A DNA stretch of 64,000 bases from an uncultured Chitinophagaceae bacterium (GTDB taxonomy: Bacteria > Bacteroidota > Bacteroidia > Chitinophagales > Chitinophagaceae). The stretch is taken from positions 1 through 64,000 of the forward strand of contig CAKZFX010000004.1 in assembly GCA_936908745.1 (NCBI GenBank), given 5' to 3'. Positions 34,367 through 42,447 of the stretch are shown one piece after another. The notes under the pieces are model-generated. The model saw only the letters and a program-made list of their open reading frames with translations, ran no database searches and had not been told where the DNA came from. A program made the position numbers and the translations under genes. Each line of letters begins with the position of its first letter. Positions within the stretch are counted from its first letter, which is position 1.

Positions 34367-34765
34367 TCAAGAGCGGCTGGTTGATACCTGGCCAAAGAAT
34401 GATAGGCAACAGTATTTACTGTCATTGAGAAGGAGAAAGTTGCTATTACAACAATTGAAGCGGTGGCAGCTTCTGATTGTAAAAATAATAAACTCTACAA
34501 ACAAAAAAGCCACAGTTCGCTTTTTAACAAAAGATTTTTGGCTCTTTGTATACCATCGGCCTTTGATGGGAAAATCGTATGCTACTTGTATTGGCGGCCC
34601 ACCTGCATAGTTTCTATTTACTGCATAGCCAGTTGTAATTTCCAATTGAGAATACACATGGCCGGAATTTAGAATTAAAACTAAAAAATAATGATTTTCA
34701 TAATAGATTTTTAGATATAAGTGGATCGAGCATGAGCTAATAATCCACTCATATACGCATTTCAA
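34367..34765 (-). pseudogene. Decayed gene for a secreted protein
   Basis: Minus-strand sequence reads LVLILNSGHVYSQLEITTGY, continuing YAGGPPIQVAYDFPIKGRW, which looks like a signal peptide end followed by an outer-membrane protein start. The matching Met start (MKIIIF) is one frame away, and a run of six Ts at the junction is one short of what would join the frames. Past residue 75 the sequence loses any coding look. It may be a relic of a gene similar to the one at 33681. Confidence 0.35.
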
Positions 34766-34768
34766 TAT

Positions 34769-35012
34769 TTAAAGATCCGGTGTGGTCTTAAATGATGTTT
34801 CTCCGGTGTCATGGTAAAATTCTTCTTCGTCATTAAAAATTGAATAATCGTCCTTCCCGATAGGTTTTAGTTACGGAATAAGATTCACCAGCTAATTTCT
34901 TTAAAACACCATGGTACCAGCAAATTTCATCGCTCAATTTTGTTGCACGGAACAGCATATTTTTTGCAGCATTGGAGAAAACTCTTAGGGTGTTAAAGCT
35001 TCTGCTATTCAC
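34769..35012 (-). pseudogene. Small frameshifted gene divergent from the XRE regulator
   Basis: Two minus-strand frames read on from each other. The first (GTG at 35012 or ATG at 34958) gives AAKNMLFRATKLSDEICWYH and then LAGESYSVTKTYREG. The second, one base shifted at about 34851-34854, gives DDYSIFNDEEEFYHDTG and then SFKTTPDL, ending at 34769. Removing one G of the GG at 34852-34853 would join them into one protein of about 80 residues. Both parts look like real protein. No family is recognised. The cause may be a true mutation or a sequencing error. Confidence 0.45.
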
Positions 35013-35034
35013 CCGGTTTTATTGATCAGAATAC

Positions 35035-35042
35035 TATATTTG
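35035..35042 (+). promoter_or_regulatory. -7 box for the XRE regulator gene (TATATTTG)
   Basis: Exact TAnnTTTG match 15 nt before the ATG at 35058. It lies inside an upstream in-frame extension that starts with TTG at 35022, which argues that the extension is not translated. Confidence 0.42.
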
Positions 35043-35057
35043 TTGAAACCGGAACTT

Positions 35058-35294
35058 ATGGAACTGAGAGAAAAAGTAGGACGACGAATCCGCAACTGGC
35101 GTCGCCTGCAAGACATAAAACAAGAAGCGCTGGCCGAACGAATCGGGGTTAACAAAAGCACATTAAGCAAACTGGAAAACGGCGCAATAGAGATCAACCT
35201 TACCACTGTTGAAAAAATAGCCACCGCTTTAAACATGTCTCCTGAAGTACTCTTATGCAAAGATCCCGGTGACCTGATTAACAAAAATGGATAG
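35058..35294 (+). CDS. Small XRE-family DNA-binding regulator
   Basis: This 78-residue protein is almost entirely one Cro/C1-type helix-turn-helix domain: IRNWRRLQDIKQEALAERIG, VNKSTLSKLENG, LTTVEKIATALNMSPEVLL. Its size is like antitoxin or phage-type repressors. The ATG at 35058 is preferred over a TTG 36 nt upstream, because a promoter-like box lies between them. It is head to head with the broken small gene at 34769-35012, so the two may once have been a regulatory or toxin-antitoxin-like pair. That is inference. Confidence 0.8.
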   Translation: MELREKVGRRIRNWRRLQDIKQEALAERIGVNKSTLSKLENGAIEINLTTVEKIATALNMSPEVLLCKDPGDLINKNG

Positions 35295-35369
35295 TGTCAA
35301 CACAACATTTATCATAAAAAAAAACGCCCACATCCAATTTCTCCTGAATTTTGCCAATAAATAAACCCC

Positions 35370-35930
35370 ATGGCTTTAAAAATATACACCAAAACCGGCG
35401 ACAAAGGAACCACTTCGCTGATCGGCGGCACCAAAGTTTCTAAAGCACATTTACGTATTGAAGCCTACGGCACTGTGGACGAACTTAATTCCTATATCGG
35501 TCTCTGCCGTGATTTGCTCACAGATGAAGAAGGCCGCAGCATTTTATTAGAAACACAGGACCGTTTATTTACCGTTGGTTCTGCCCTGGCCTGTGATCCC
35601 GAAAAAGAACCCAAAATGAAAATCCCGGACCTGCATGAAAAAGATATCACACTCTTAGAAAAAGAAATAGACCGGATGAATGAAGCCATGCCGGCGATGA
35701 AAAGTTTTATCCTTCCCGGCGGCCATCCCACATTATCTCAATTGCACATTGCAAGATGTGTATGCAGAAGAGCAGAACGTTGCTGTGTTCGACTGGAAGC
35801 AGAAAGTGAAGAAGTAGATGCCATCATTTTAAAATACCTCAACCGACTCAGCGACTACTTATTTGTCCTCAGCCGCTACACAGGTCATCAAATGAATATT
35901 GCAGAAATTCCGTGGAAAGCAAGAATCTGA
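35370..35930 (+). CDS. PduO-type cob(I)alamin adenosyltransferase
   Basis: The 186-residue enzyme transfers adenosyl from ATP to cob(I)alamin to make adenosylcobalamin. The N-terminal ATP site is TKTGDKGTTSLIGG, the middle has YGTVDELNSYIG, and the C-terminal block holds RCVCRRAERCCVRLE and LNRLSDYLFVLSRY. The extra cysteines around CVCRRAERCC are unusual in number. The cofactor is needed by the class II ribonucleotide reductase encoded at 24253, which gives the gene an obvious client. It appears monocistronic. Confidence 0.93.
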   Translation: MALKIYTKTGDKGTTSLIGGTKVSKAHLRIEAYGTVDELNSYIGLCRDLLTDEEGRSILLETQDRLFTVGSALACDPEKEPKMKIPDLHEKDITLLEKEIDRMNEAMPAMKSFILPGGHPTLSQLHIARCVCRRAERCCVRLEAESEEVDAIILKYLNRLSDYLFVLSRYTGHQMNIAEIPWKARI

Positions 35931-35933
35931 TTA

Positions 35934-36023
35934 TGTACGATGGAAGATGCCAGATGTACGATGTTCTCAAAGAAAAGACTGTTCCCCTACATCGTACATC
36001 GTAAATCAAACATCGTACATCAA
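35934..36023. repeat. TGTACGATG/CATCGTACA phrase repeat
   Basis: Intergenic stretch between convergent genes with TGTACGATG words on the left and CATCGTACATCGTAAATC / CATCGTACATC words on the right. They are complementary, so the stretch can fold into a hairpin. It reaches into the last codons of the lolD-like gene. Confidence 0.6.
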
Positions 36024-36670
36024 ATGATCTTTCCGTCTTTCATATGCAACACACGATCGCTTAACTGCGCCAGTTCCTCGTTGTGGGTAACGATGAGGAA
36101 AGTTTGATTAAACTGGTCACGCAGGTCAAAAAACAACTGATGCAATTCTTTTGCGTTTGCCGAATCCAGGTTACCCGTCGGCTCATCGGCCATTACAATA
36201 TCAGGTTTGTTGATCAATGCCCGTGCCACGGCCACCCGCTGTTGCTCCCCGCCTGAAAGCTGGTTGGGTTTATTTTCCACCCGGTGCGAAAGACCGAGCA
36301 AACCCAGCAATTTTTCAGCTTCGGCCTTTACCTCGGCTTTTTTGCGGCCGGCCAGCCAGCCGGGGATACAGACATTTTCCAGCGCCGAAAATTCGGGCAA
36401 GAGATGGTGAAACTGGAACACAAAACCTATATGTTTATTCCGGAAATTGGCCAGTTTCTTCCCGTTTAAGGTACTGATGGCCGTATTGTGCATAGAAACC
36501 GTTCCCACGTCCGCCTTGTCCAATGTGCCCAAAATATGCAGTAAAGTGCTTTTTCCTGACCCGGAAGGCCCTACAATGGACACCACTTCGCCCTTGCTGA
36601 TCGTGATATCCACGCCTTTCAGGACGTCCACCGCCCCGTATCTTTTATGAATATTTTGCCCATTTAGCAT
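36020..36670 (-). CDS. lolD: LolD-type ABC transporter ATP-binding protein
   Basis: The 216-residue ATPase has Walker A GPSGSGKST, the Q-loop VFQFHHLLPEFSALENV, the signature LSGGEQQRVAVARAL, Walker B DIVMADEPTGNLD and the H-loop VTHNEEL. FQFHHLLPEF is the characteristic LolD pattern, pointing to release of lipoproteins from the inner membrane with LolC/E-type partners, which are not in this window. I start at the ATG at 36670. An in-frame extension to 36748 would add 26 proline- and glycine-rich residues that other LolD proteins lack. It is convergent with the adenosyltransferase gene. Confidence 0.88.
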   Translation of the reverse strand: MLNGQNIHKRYGAVDVLKGVDITISKGEVVSIVGPSGSGKSTLLHILGTLDKADVGTVSMHNTAISTLNGKKLANFRNKHIGFVFQFHHLLPEFSALENVCIPGWLAGRKKAEVKAEAEKLLGLLGLSHRVENKPNQLSGGEQQRVAVARALINKPDIVMADEPTGNLDSANAKELHQLFFDLRDQFNQTFLIVTHNEELAQLSDRVLHMKDGKII

Positions 36671-36885
36671 CCTGTTATCGATCTGTTTAAGAATCAAATA
36701 TCTGTAAATACTGCCCGGCGGCAAAACCACAAATCCTCCCGGCGGCATTTTTTAAGAAAAACTTCAAAAAACCGTTAGTAAGGAATGATTTGGAAAATTC
36801 GTTAATACAGCTACATTTGCGGAAAATTAGGCAGGCCCTGCCTTAAAATTCGGGCCACCTTAACCTAAAATAAAAACCTGAGAAG

Positions 36886-37107
36886 ATGTTTTGGACCCTT
36901 GAATTAGCCTCCTACCTGGAAGATGCCCCTTGGCCGGCGACGAAAGATGAATTGATTGACTATTCCATCCGTAGCGGTGCGCCTATCGAAGTGGTGGAAA
37001 ACCTCCAGGAACTCGAAGATGAAGGCGATGTGTATGAAACCATCGAAGATATCTGGCCTGATTATCCTACACAGGATGACTTCCTCTTTAATGAAGATGA
37101 GTATTAA
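36886..37107 (+). CDS. DUF2795-like small acidic protein
   Basis: The 73-residue cytosolic protein is strongly acidic in its C-terminal half. The start MFWTLELASYLEDAPWPATK with ELIDYSIRSGAP and VVENLQELEDEGD matches the conserved small DUF2795-type proteins of Bacteroidota. Its function is unknown. It stands alone between a divergent lolD gene and a strong terminator, and is probably well expressed. Confidence 0.75.
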   Translation: MFWTLELASYLEDAPWPATKDELIDYSIRSGAPIEVVENLQELEDEGDVYETIEDIWPDYPTQDDFLFNEDEY

Positions 37108-37157
37108 GAGAAAAGCTGCGAGTTATTAGCTTCGAGCTGCGTTCACATAAAAAAACT

Positions 37158-37182
37158 AAGCCTCCGTTTCCGGAGGCTTTTG
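37158..37182. terminator. Bidirectional intrinsic terminator
   Basis: Perfect 9-bp stem AAGCCTCCG / CGGAGGCTT with a TTTC loop, A-run before and T-run after, between the small acidic protein gene and the convergent fabI. Confidence 0.85.
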
Positions 37183-37187
37183 TATTC

Positions 37188-37255
37188 TTAATTCACTATT
37201 GACTGTTCACCATTGACCATTCCCCACTTTCCATTTTCTATCCTCCATTCTCCTC
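37188..37255. repeat. TTCACTATTGACTGTTCACCATTGACC phrase repeat
   Basis: Run of near-identical words (TTCACTATTGACTG, TTCACCATTGACCATTCC, CCATTTTCTATCCTCCATTC) directly before the fabI stop codon. It has no coding potential on either strand. Confidence 0.55.
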
Positions 37256-38074
37256 CTATTCCGTCACTCCCAATTTCTCCATCACAATATTGCTCACACC
37301 CGTAGTAGAATAACCCCCATCGTGGAATAAATTCTGCATTGTCACCATTCTTGTCAGGTCAGAAAACAACGTGATACAATAGTTAGCGCAATCTTCTGCT
37401 GATGCGTTGCCCAATGGCGCAATGGAATTGGCAAAGTCAAAGAAATCACCAAAGCCTTTGATACCTGTTCCGGCGGTGGTTTTAGTGGGCGATTGAGACA
37501 CGGTATTGATCCTTACTTTTTTCTCCACGCCATAGTGATAACCAAAACTTCTTGCGATTGATTCCAGCATCGCTTTGATATCGGCCATATCGGTATAGAA
37601 AGGATAGGTGCGCTGCGCCGCCATATAAGTCAACGCTACTACACTACCCCATTCATTGATCGCATCCAGTTTTTTGGCTACAGCCAGCATTTTATGAAAA
37701 GACATAGCAGACACATCAATGCCTTTCATAAAATAGTCATAGTTCGACTCTGTATAAGGGATTTTTTTACGAATGTTTACACTCATACCAATGGAATGCA
37801 GCACAAAGTCAATCTTACCACCCAGTACTTCCTGCGATTGGGTAAACAAGGTTGTCAGTTCATCCACGTTGGTTGCATCCGCAGGAATGATCGTTGACTT
37901 TGTTTTCTCTGCCAGTTTATTGATCTCGCCCATGCGCATAGCGATCGGTGCGTTGGTCAATACAATACTTGCGCCTTCTTCATACGCTTTCTCGGCCACT
38001 TTCCAGGCAATCGAATTTTCATCCAATGCACCCGTAATAATTCCTCGTTTTCCTTTCAGTAAGTTGTAAGCCAT
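37256..38074 (-). CDS. fabI: Enoyl-[acyl-carrier-protein] reductase (NADH)
   Basis: The 272-residue short-chain dehydrogenase-type enzyme performs the last reduction step of fatty acid elongation. The nucleotide site is GIITGALDENSIAWKVAEKA, which matches the FabI pattern GxxxxxSIAWGIA. The active-site residues are Y150, Y160 and K167 (Y-x6-K in FYTDMADIKAML). The C-terminal region FSDLTRMVTMQNLFHDGGYS is typical. This is the target of triclosan and related inhibitors. It is downstream of recN and a small membrane protein gene on the same strand. Confidence 0.93.
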   Translation of the reverse strand: MAYNLLKGKRGIITGALDENSIAWKVAEKAYEEGASIVLTNAPIAMRMGEINKLAEKTKSTIIPADATNVDELTTLFTQSQEVLGGKIDFVLHSIGMSVNIRKKIPYTESNYDYFMKGIDVSAMSFHKMLAVAKKLDAINEWGSVVALTYMAAQRTYPFYTDMADIKAMLESIARSFGYHYGVEKKVRINTVSQSPTKTTAGTGIKGFGDFFDFANSIAPLGNASAEDCANYCITLFSDLTRMVTMQNLFHDGGYSTTGVSNIVMEKLGVTE

Positions 38075-38146
38075 GTTGGTCTTTTATGGTTTTGTTTATA
38101 GCCTGCTTGTGACAGGCAAGTTTATCGTTGCCGTAAAAATAAGGAG

Positions 38147-38359
38147 TTATTTTCTTACCAACTCTGCCGGGTATATTCTGCCAATAATAAATACCATGAT
38201 AAAGGATACGATAAAGATGACCGCTAAAACGGACAATAGATACAATAACAGCTTTTGTAAGGATTGTCGTGGGTTGATCACTGTTTGCAGCCACTTCGTT
38301 ACAAAGTAAGCAGCAGCCAATGCCGCAATGATAATGGAAAAAATAATGACTGGTTTCAT
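38147..38359 (-). CDS. Small two-helix membrane protein
   Basis: The 70-residue protein has two predicted membrane helices (VIIFSIIIAALAAAYFVTKW and LLLYLLSVLAVIFIVSFIMV) joined by a basic loop with NPRQSLQK. It lies 14 nt after the recN stop and 72 nt before fabI, all on the same strand, so it is probably co-transcribed with recN. No family is recognised. Confidence 0.6.
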   Translation of the reverse strand: MKPVIIFSIIIAALAAAYFVTKWLQTVINPRQSLQKLLLYLLSVLAVIFIVSFIMVFIIGRIYPAELVRK

Positions 38360-38373
38360 GACATTCCATCCGA

Positions 38374-40029
38374 TTAATTGCCCACCATTTCCCTTGCATT
38401 TTCCATAGCGGCGGCCGTAGGTTTTTCCCCACTCAGCATTTTGGCAATAGCCGTTATTCTTTCTTCCGTATTCAGCTCACGTATATTTGTTTTTACAGCA
38501 TCTTTTACGATCTCTTTATACACAAAGAAATGCGCCGTTGCCTTGCCCGCAATCTGCGGCTGGTGGGTAATGCAGATCACCTGTAAGCGTTCTGCCAGTT
38601 CTTTCAAAATAATACCGACCTGTTTGGCCGCTTCGCCGGAAATACCCGTGTCTATTTCGTCAAAGATCAGCGTGGGCAGATCAATGGACTGTGCCACCAA
38701 TGATTTTATACAAAGCATCAACCGGCTCAATTCACCACCGCTTGCTACTTTGCGCACCGGCTGAAACTGGCCGCTTTTATTGGCATCAAATAGAAAATCA
38801 ATGCTATCTGCCCCCGAAGCATTCAGTGAACTTTCTTTTATCTCTACTTTCAACCGTGCATTGGGCATACCCACCTGCACCAGCAGCTTGTTTACTTTTT
38901 CTTCCAGCGGTTTTACCTGCTTTTTTCTTGCCGCGGATAATTGCGCTGCTTTGGTTTGTGCCTCGGCCAGCAACTGGCTTGTTTGCTTTTCTTTCTCGGC
39001 TATCGCTTCGTCAATATTCAACACCGCCTGCAATTTTTGCTGCAATTGTTCCTGTATCGCTAATAGTTCATTGGTGGAATTAACACCATGCTTTTTTTGC
39101 AATTTATAACCCAATGATAACCGTTCATTCAGCGTTTCTATTTTTTCAGGGTCATAGTTGACCTGTGCGCTGATACGATCCACTTCGTCTGCAATATCTT
39201 TTAACTCTATCTGCGTGGATTGCAAACGCTCAATCAGCACCTGCAGATCAGGATGCCAGCCGGCAAAGGCCGACAATTGATTGAGCATGCTTTTTAATTG
39301 CTGCACCACCGGGCTTTCACTTTCTTCCAGTTCAAAATACACTTTACCCAACGCACCTTTGATACCTTCTGCATTGCTCAGCAATTTAAGCTCTGCATCT
39401 ATCCCTTCTATTTCATCCGGCTTAAACGCCGCTTCTTCCAGTTCCTGGTATTGAAATTTATTATAGTCTGCTTCTTTATCAAACTGCTGTTTCTGTTCTT
39501 TTAACTGGTCATATTCTTTGGCCGATTTTTGCCATGCAGTATAAACTATCTTATAACCAGCCAATAGTTCTGCATTGCCTGCCAGGGCATCGATCACCTG
39601 TCGCTGAAAGTCAGATTCACCGATCGCCAGCGTATCAAACTGCTGGTGAAGATCGACGAGCAACGAACTCAGTTGCTGCAATTGCGCCAGCGTAACCGGT
39701 GTATCATTGATAAAAGCCCTTGATTTTCCATTCACAGCTATTTCACGACGCAGTACCAGTTCATCGGATACATCAAAATCATTTTCCTGCAGGAAGGTTT
39801 TGATCTCGCCTTTCTTTTTAATTTCAAACACACCTTCTACAATGGATTTCTTTTCCTTGTTTACCAGCACGGAACTGTCGGCACGTTCGCCAAGGATCAG
39901 GTTCAGGGCACCCACGATAATGGACTTACCGGCGCCTGTTTCACCCGTGATGATATTGAGCTTACCGGAAAAATCAATTTCCAGTTCCTCGATGATCGCA
40001 TAGTTCTGTATGGATAGCTTTTGCAACAT
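38374..40029 (-). CDS. recN: DNA repair protein RecN
   Basis: The 551-residue SMC-like ATPase helps double-strand-break repair by holding DNA ends and sister chromosomes. Walker A is GETGAGKS at 29-36, a long coiled-coil middle part (about 150-370) follows, then the signature ASGGELSRLMLCIKSL and Walker B TLIFDEIDTGISG. The length equals that of E. coli RecN. No LexA-type box was looked for in depth. A dispersed hairpin repeat lies 24 nt upstream of the start. Confidence 0.95.
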   Translation of the reverse strand: MLQKLSIQNYAIIEELEIDFSGKLNIITGETGAGKSIIVGALNLILGERADSSVLVNKEKKSIVEGVFEIKKKGEIKTFLQENDFDVSDELVLRREIAVNGKSRAFINDTPVTLAQLQQLSSLLVDLHQQFDTLAIGESDFQRQVIDALAGNAELLAGYKIVYTAWQKSAKEYDQLKEQKQQFDKEADYNKFQYQELEEAAFKPDEIEGIDAELKLLSNAEGIKGALGKVYFELEESESPVVQQLKSMLNQLSAFAGWHPDLQVLIERLQSTQIELKDIADEVDRISAQVNYDPEKIETLNERLSLGYKLQKKHGVNSTNELLAIQEQLQQKLQAVLNIDEAIAEKEKQTSQLLAEAQTKAAQLSAARKKQVKPLEEKVNKLLVQVGMPNARLKVEIKESSLNASGADSIDFLFDANKSGQFQPVRKVASGGELSRLMLCIKSLVAQSIDLPTLIFDEIDTGISGEAAKQVGIILKELAERLQVICITHQPQIAGKATAHFFVYKEIVKDAVKTNIRELNTEERITAIAKMLSGEKPTAAAMENAREMVGN

Positions 40030-40052
40030 TTACACGCAAATTATAGCTTTTG

Positions 40053-40131
40053 GGCCACAGAGAATCACGGAGATAAGGAGAACCGCAGAGAATCTCTGTG
40101 CACCGCTGTTTCTCTGCGTCGCTCTGTGGCC
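40053..40131. repeat. Dispersed hairpin repeat, GGCCACAGAG family
   Basis: Starts GGCCACAGAGAATCACGGAG and ends CTCTGTGGCC; the ends are complementary over 9-10 bp, and inner AACCGCAGAGA / TCTCTGCG words also pair. It lies between the zinc-ribbon gene and recN. Confidence 0.75.
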
Positions 40132-40148
40132 TTTCTCTAAATAAAAAA

Positions 40149-40177
40149 CCTCCCGTTTTTAAGGCGGGAGGAAAAAA
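40149..40177. terminator. Intrinsic terminator after the zinc-ribbon gene
   Basis: 7-bp stem CCTCCCG / CGGGAGG, flanked by A-runs that give a U-tract on the leftward transcript of the zinc-ribbon/Nif3 pair. Confidence 0.7.
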
Positions 40178-40206
40178 TAAACCGCCTTTGCAGGCAGTAA
40201 AAAAAA

Positions 40207-40962
40207 TTATTTGATCTCTACGTTGTTGCTCAGTTCTTCGTCAACGAGGATACGACCGCAGTTTTCGCAGATCATCACTTTCTTGTGTTGTTTGATCTCG
40301 CTTTGTTTTTGCGGAGGAATCGCATTAAAACAACCACCACAGGCATCCCTTTCTACCGGCACTACTGCCAGGCCATTACGGTAGCTGCTGCGGATTTTCT
40401 CGTAGCTGGTCAGCAGGCGCGGGTCCACATGTTCCCTTGCCTCGTCTGCCATTTTATTAAAATGCTTTTCTTCTTTCTCGTTGGCAGCAATGATTTTTTC
40501 CAGTTCGCCTTTTTTAGTGGCGAGGATGCTTTCTTTATTGGCGATGTTCTTTTTCGCTTTTTCCAAAGACACTGCTTTATCAGCAATTTCTTCTGTTGCG
40601 TCTTTGATATGTTTCTCAGCCAGTTTCACTTCCAGTTGCTGCATTTCGATCTCTTTGTTGATCGCTTCAAACTCACGGTTATTCTTTACATCGCTGCTCT
40701 GTTTTTCATATTTCTTTATCAATGCCTCCGCTTCTTTGATCGCTTCTTTGCGTTGAGAAATAAAATCAGTCACACCGTTGATCTCTTCTTCGATGCGGGT
40801 CTGACGTGCATGCAAGCCGGTGATCTCATCTTCGAGGTCAGCTACTTCCATTGGTAACTCACCTTTCAGGATTTTGATTTCATCCAGCTTACTTTCTATT
40901 TTCTGAAGGGTAACGAGAGATGTCAGTTTTTCTTCAACTGAAAATTCTTTAACGTTTGCCAT
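40207..40962 (-). CDS. C4-type zinc-ribbon coiled-coil protein
   Basis: The 251-residue protein has a long antiparallel coiled coil (about residues 10-180, with KGELEKIIAANEKEEKHF near the end). A C-terminal zinc ribbon follows, with CGGC (DACGGCFNAIPP) and CENC (ICENCGRILV) pairs. This is the family found next to Nif3-like genes in many bacteria and related to the chlamydial CT398/CdsZ proteins. A role as an RNA- or protein-binding scaffold is suspected, but the function here is unknown. It is 22 nt downstream of the Nif3-family gene, clearly one operon. Confidence 0.88.
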   Translation of the reverse strand: MANVKEFSVEEKLTSLVTLQKIESKLDEIKILKGELPMEVADLEDEITGLHARQTRIEEEINGVTDFISQRKEAIKEAEALIKKYEKQSSDVKNNREFEAINKEIEMQQLEVKLAEKHIKDATEEIADKAVSLEKAKKNIANKESILATKKGELEKIIAANEKEEKHFNKMADEAREHVDPRLLTSYEKIRSSYRNGLAVVPVERDACGGCFNAIPPQKQSEIKQHKKVMICENCGRILVDEELSNNVEIK

Positions 40963-40984
40963 ATTTTATTTGAAGTTTAAAGGC

Positions 40985-42076
40985 TCAGCCATAATGTACC
41001 GGGTTGGTATTTACGGCAGTTTTAAGGACGGCAAAATTAGGGAATTTTTGCTGTAATACCTCCTGCAACAACTCTGTTGTGAACTGTTCGCTTTCATAAT
41101 GGCCAATATCGGCTATCAGCAGCCTGCCATTACCGTCAAAAAATTCATGGTATTTCATGTCTGCGGTCACAAAAGCATCGGCTCCCGCAGCTAATGCTTT
41201 GGAAATGAGGAAACTACCTGCGCCACCACAAACGGCCACCCTGCGTACGAGCTTGCCTGTCAACGCAGTATGACGGATCATTTTTACCCCAAACCGGGCT
41301 TTTATTTTTTCCAAAAAGACGTTGTCCATCTCTGGAATGGCCATATTGCCCACTAATCCGGCCCCTACCTGCGGAAAACGGTTGGCGAGGGAAATGATGT
41401 CAAAAGCCACTTCCTCGTAAGGATGGGCCGCTTTCAGGGCTCTAATGACATTCCCTTCCAGCCACTGCGGGAAAACAATTTCGACTTTTACCTCGTTTTC
41501 GTTGTGCCGCTCGCCAATTTTGCCCACATAAGGGTTGGTATCGCTGCCAGCCTTAAAAGTGCCGGTACCGGCGATGTTAAAACTGCATTCGCTGTAATTG
41601 CCGATATGACCGCCGCCTGCCGCGAAAACAGCGTTGCGCACTTCATCAGCCTTTGCCGCTGGAACAAATGCATAGAGCTTACGGAACACTTCTTTTGGCA
41701 TCAATACTTCAGTGTCCACCAGGCCGAACAGTTGCGCTATTTTCCCGTTTACGCCATACACTACATTGTCAAGGTTAGTATGAATAGCATAAATAGCGAT
41801 ATCATTTTTGATCGCTTTGATCACCGTTTTTTCCACGTAGTTTTTGCCGTTGATCTTTTTGAGCCCGGAAAAAATAATGGGATGATGCGCCACGATGAGA
41901 TTGCATTTTTTCTCCATCGCTTCGTTCACCACTTCTTCGGTAGCGTCGAGTGTGCAGATAATACCCGAGCAATCCCAACTGCTATCGCCGGTGAGCAGCC
42001 CGGCATTGTCGTAGGATTCCTGTAAGGACGGATGGGCCAGCGTTTCCAGCCAGGCCAGGATTTCAGCAATTTTCAT
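40985..42076 (-). CDS. Nif3-like dinuclear metal centre protein (GTP cyclohydrolase I type 2/NIF3 family)
   Basis: The 363-residue protein of the NIF3 family forms toroidal hexamers with a two-metal site. Conserved ligands include H64 and H65 in VAHHPIIFSG, D44 in CTLDATEEVV, IHTNLDN, and the late histidine/glutamate pair in DIGHYESEQF. The length (against about 250 for the short form) shows the PII-like middle domain (about residues 130-230) seen in the long form. The molecular role is still uncertain; the cyclohydrolase label is historical. It is co-transcribed with the zinc-ribbon protein. Confidence 0.92.
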   Translation of the reverse strand: MKIAEILAWLETLAHPSLQESYDNAGLLTGDSSWDCSGIICTLDATEEVVNEAMEKKCNLIVAHHPIIFSGLKKINGKNYVEKTVIKAIKNDIAIYAIHTNLDNVVYGVNGKIAQLFGLVDTEVLMPKEVFRKLYAFVPAAKADEVRNAVFAAGGGHIGNYSECSFNIAGTGTFKAGSDTNPYVGKIGERHNENEVKVEIVFPQWLEGNVIRALKAAHPYEEVAFDIISLANRFPQVGAGLVGNMAIPEMDNVFLEKIKARFGVKMIRHTALTGKLVRRVAVCGGAGSFLISKALAAGADAFVTADMKYHEFFDGNGRLLIADIGHYESEQFTTELLQEVLQQKFPNFAVLKTAVNTNPVHYG

Positions 42077-42145
42077 GTGACCAAGTTAAGTATTTGAAGG
42101 GGTTCCCACAAAGTCACAAAGAACCACAAAGGGAATATTAATGCT

Positions 42146-42260
42146 GGCCACAGAGGGCCACTGAGATAAGGAGAACCACAGCATAATTAATCTTTGCGCC
42201 CTCGTGCCTTTGCGGTTAAATCTCTCTCTGCGCAACTCTGCTTCTCTTATTCTCCGCGGT
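42146..42260. repeat. First copy of a 115-bp tandem hairpin module
   Basis: The module holds GGCCACAGAGGGCCACTGAG, GATAAGGAGAACCACAG, CTTTGCGCCCTCGTGCC, TTTGCGGTTAAATCTCTCTC and CTTCTCTTATTCTCCGCGGT. Its left and right ends are partly complementary. It is followed 186 bp later by a second copy in the same orientation. Confidence 0.75.
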
Positions 42261-42331
42261 GAAATAAACCATTAGACATTAAGTACATTAAGAAAATTCT
42301 TTGCGCCTTTCCGCCTTTGCGGTTAAATATA

Positions 42332-42447
42332 GCCCACAGAGAACCGCTGAGATAAAGAGAGCCGCAGAGTAAAAACCTTTGCGTCTTCCCGTCTTAGCGG
42401 TTAAATCTCTCTCTCTGCGAAACTCTGCTTCTCCTGTTCTCTGCGGT
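42332..42447. repeat. Second copy of the tandem hairpin module
   Basis: Same word order as the first copy: GCCCACAGAGAACCGCTGAG, GATAAAGAGAGCCGCAGAG, CTTTGCGTCTTCCCGTC, TTAGCGGTTAAATCTCTCTC and CTTCTCCTGTTCTCTGCGGT. Two extra copies of the CTTTGCGCCTTTCCGCC element stand alone at about 42298-42328 and 42457-42487. Together these fill the 435-bp gap before the YitT gene, where no gene is seen. Confidence 0.75.

Noticed and set aside
34362..34610. Rightward open frame rich in R, K, L and Q, resembling a transposase scrap
   Set aside because: It lies over the decayed minus-strand gene, shows no catalytic motif, and the likeness is only compositional.
36671..36748. N-terminal extension of the LolD protein
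   Set aside because: The extra 26 residues (PPGGF, PPGS) have no counterpart in LolD proteins, and the ATG at 36670 gives the normal family start.
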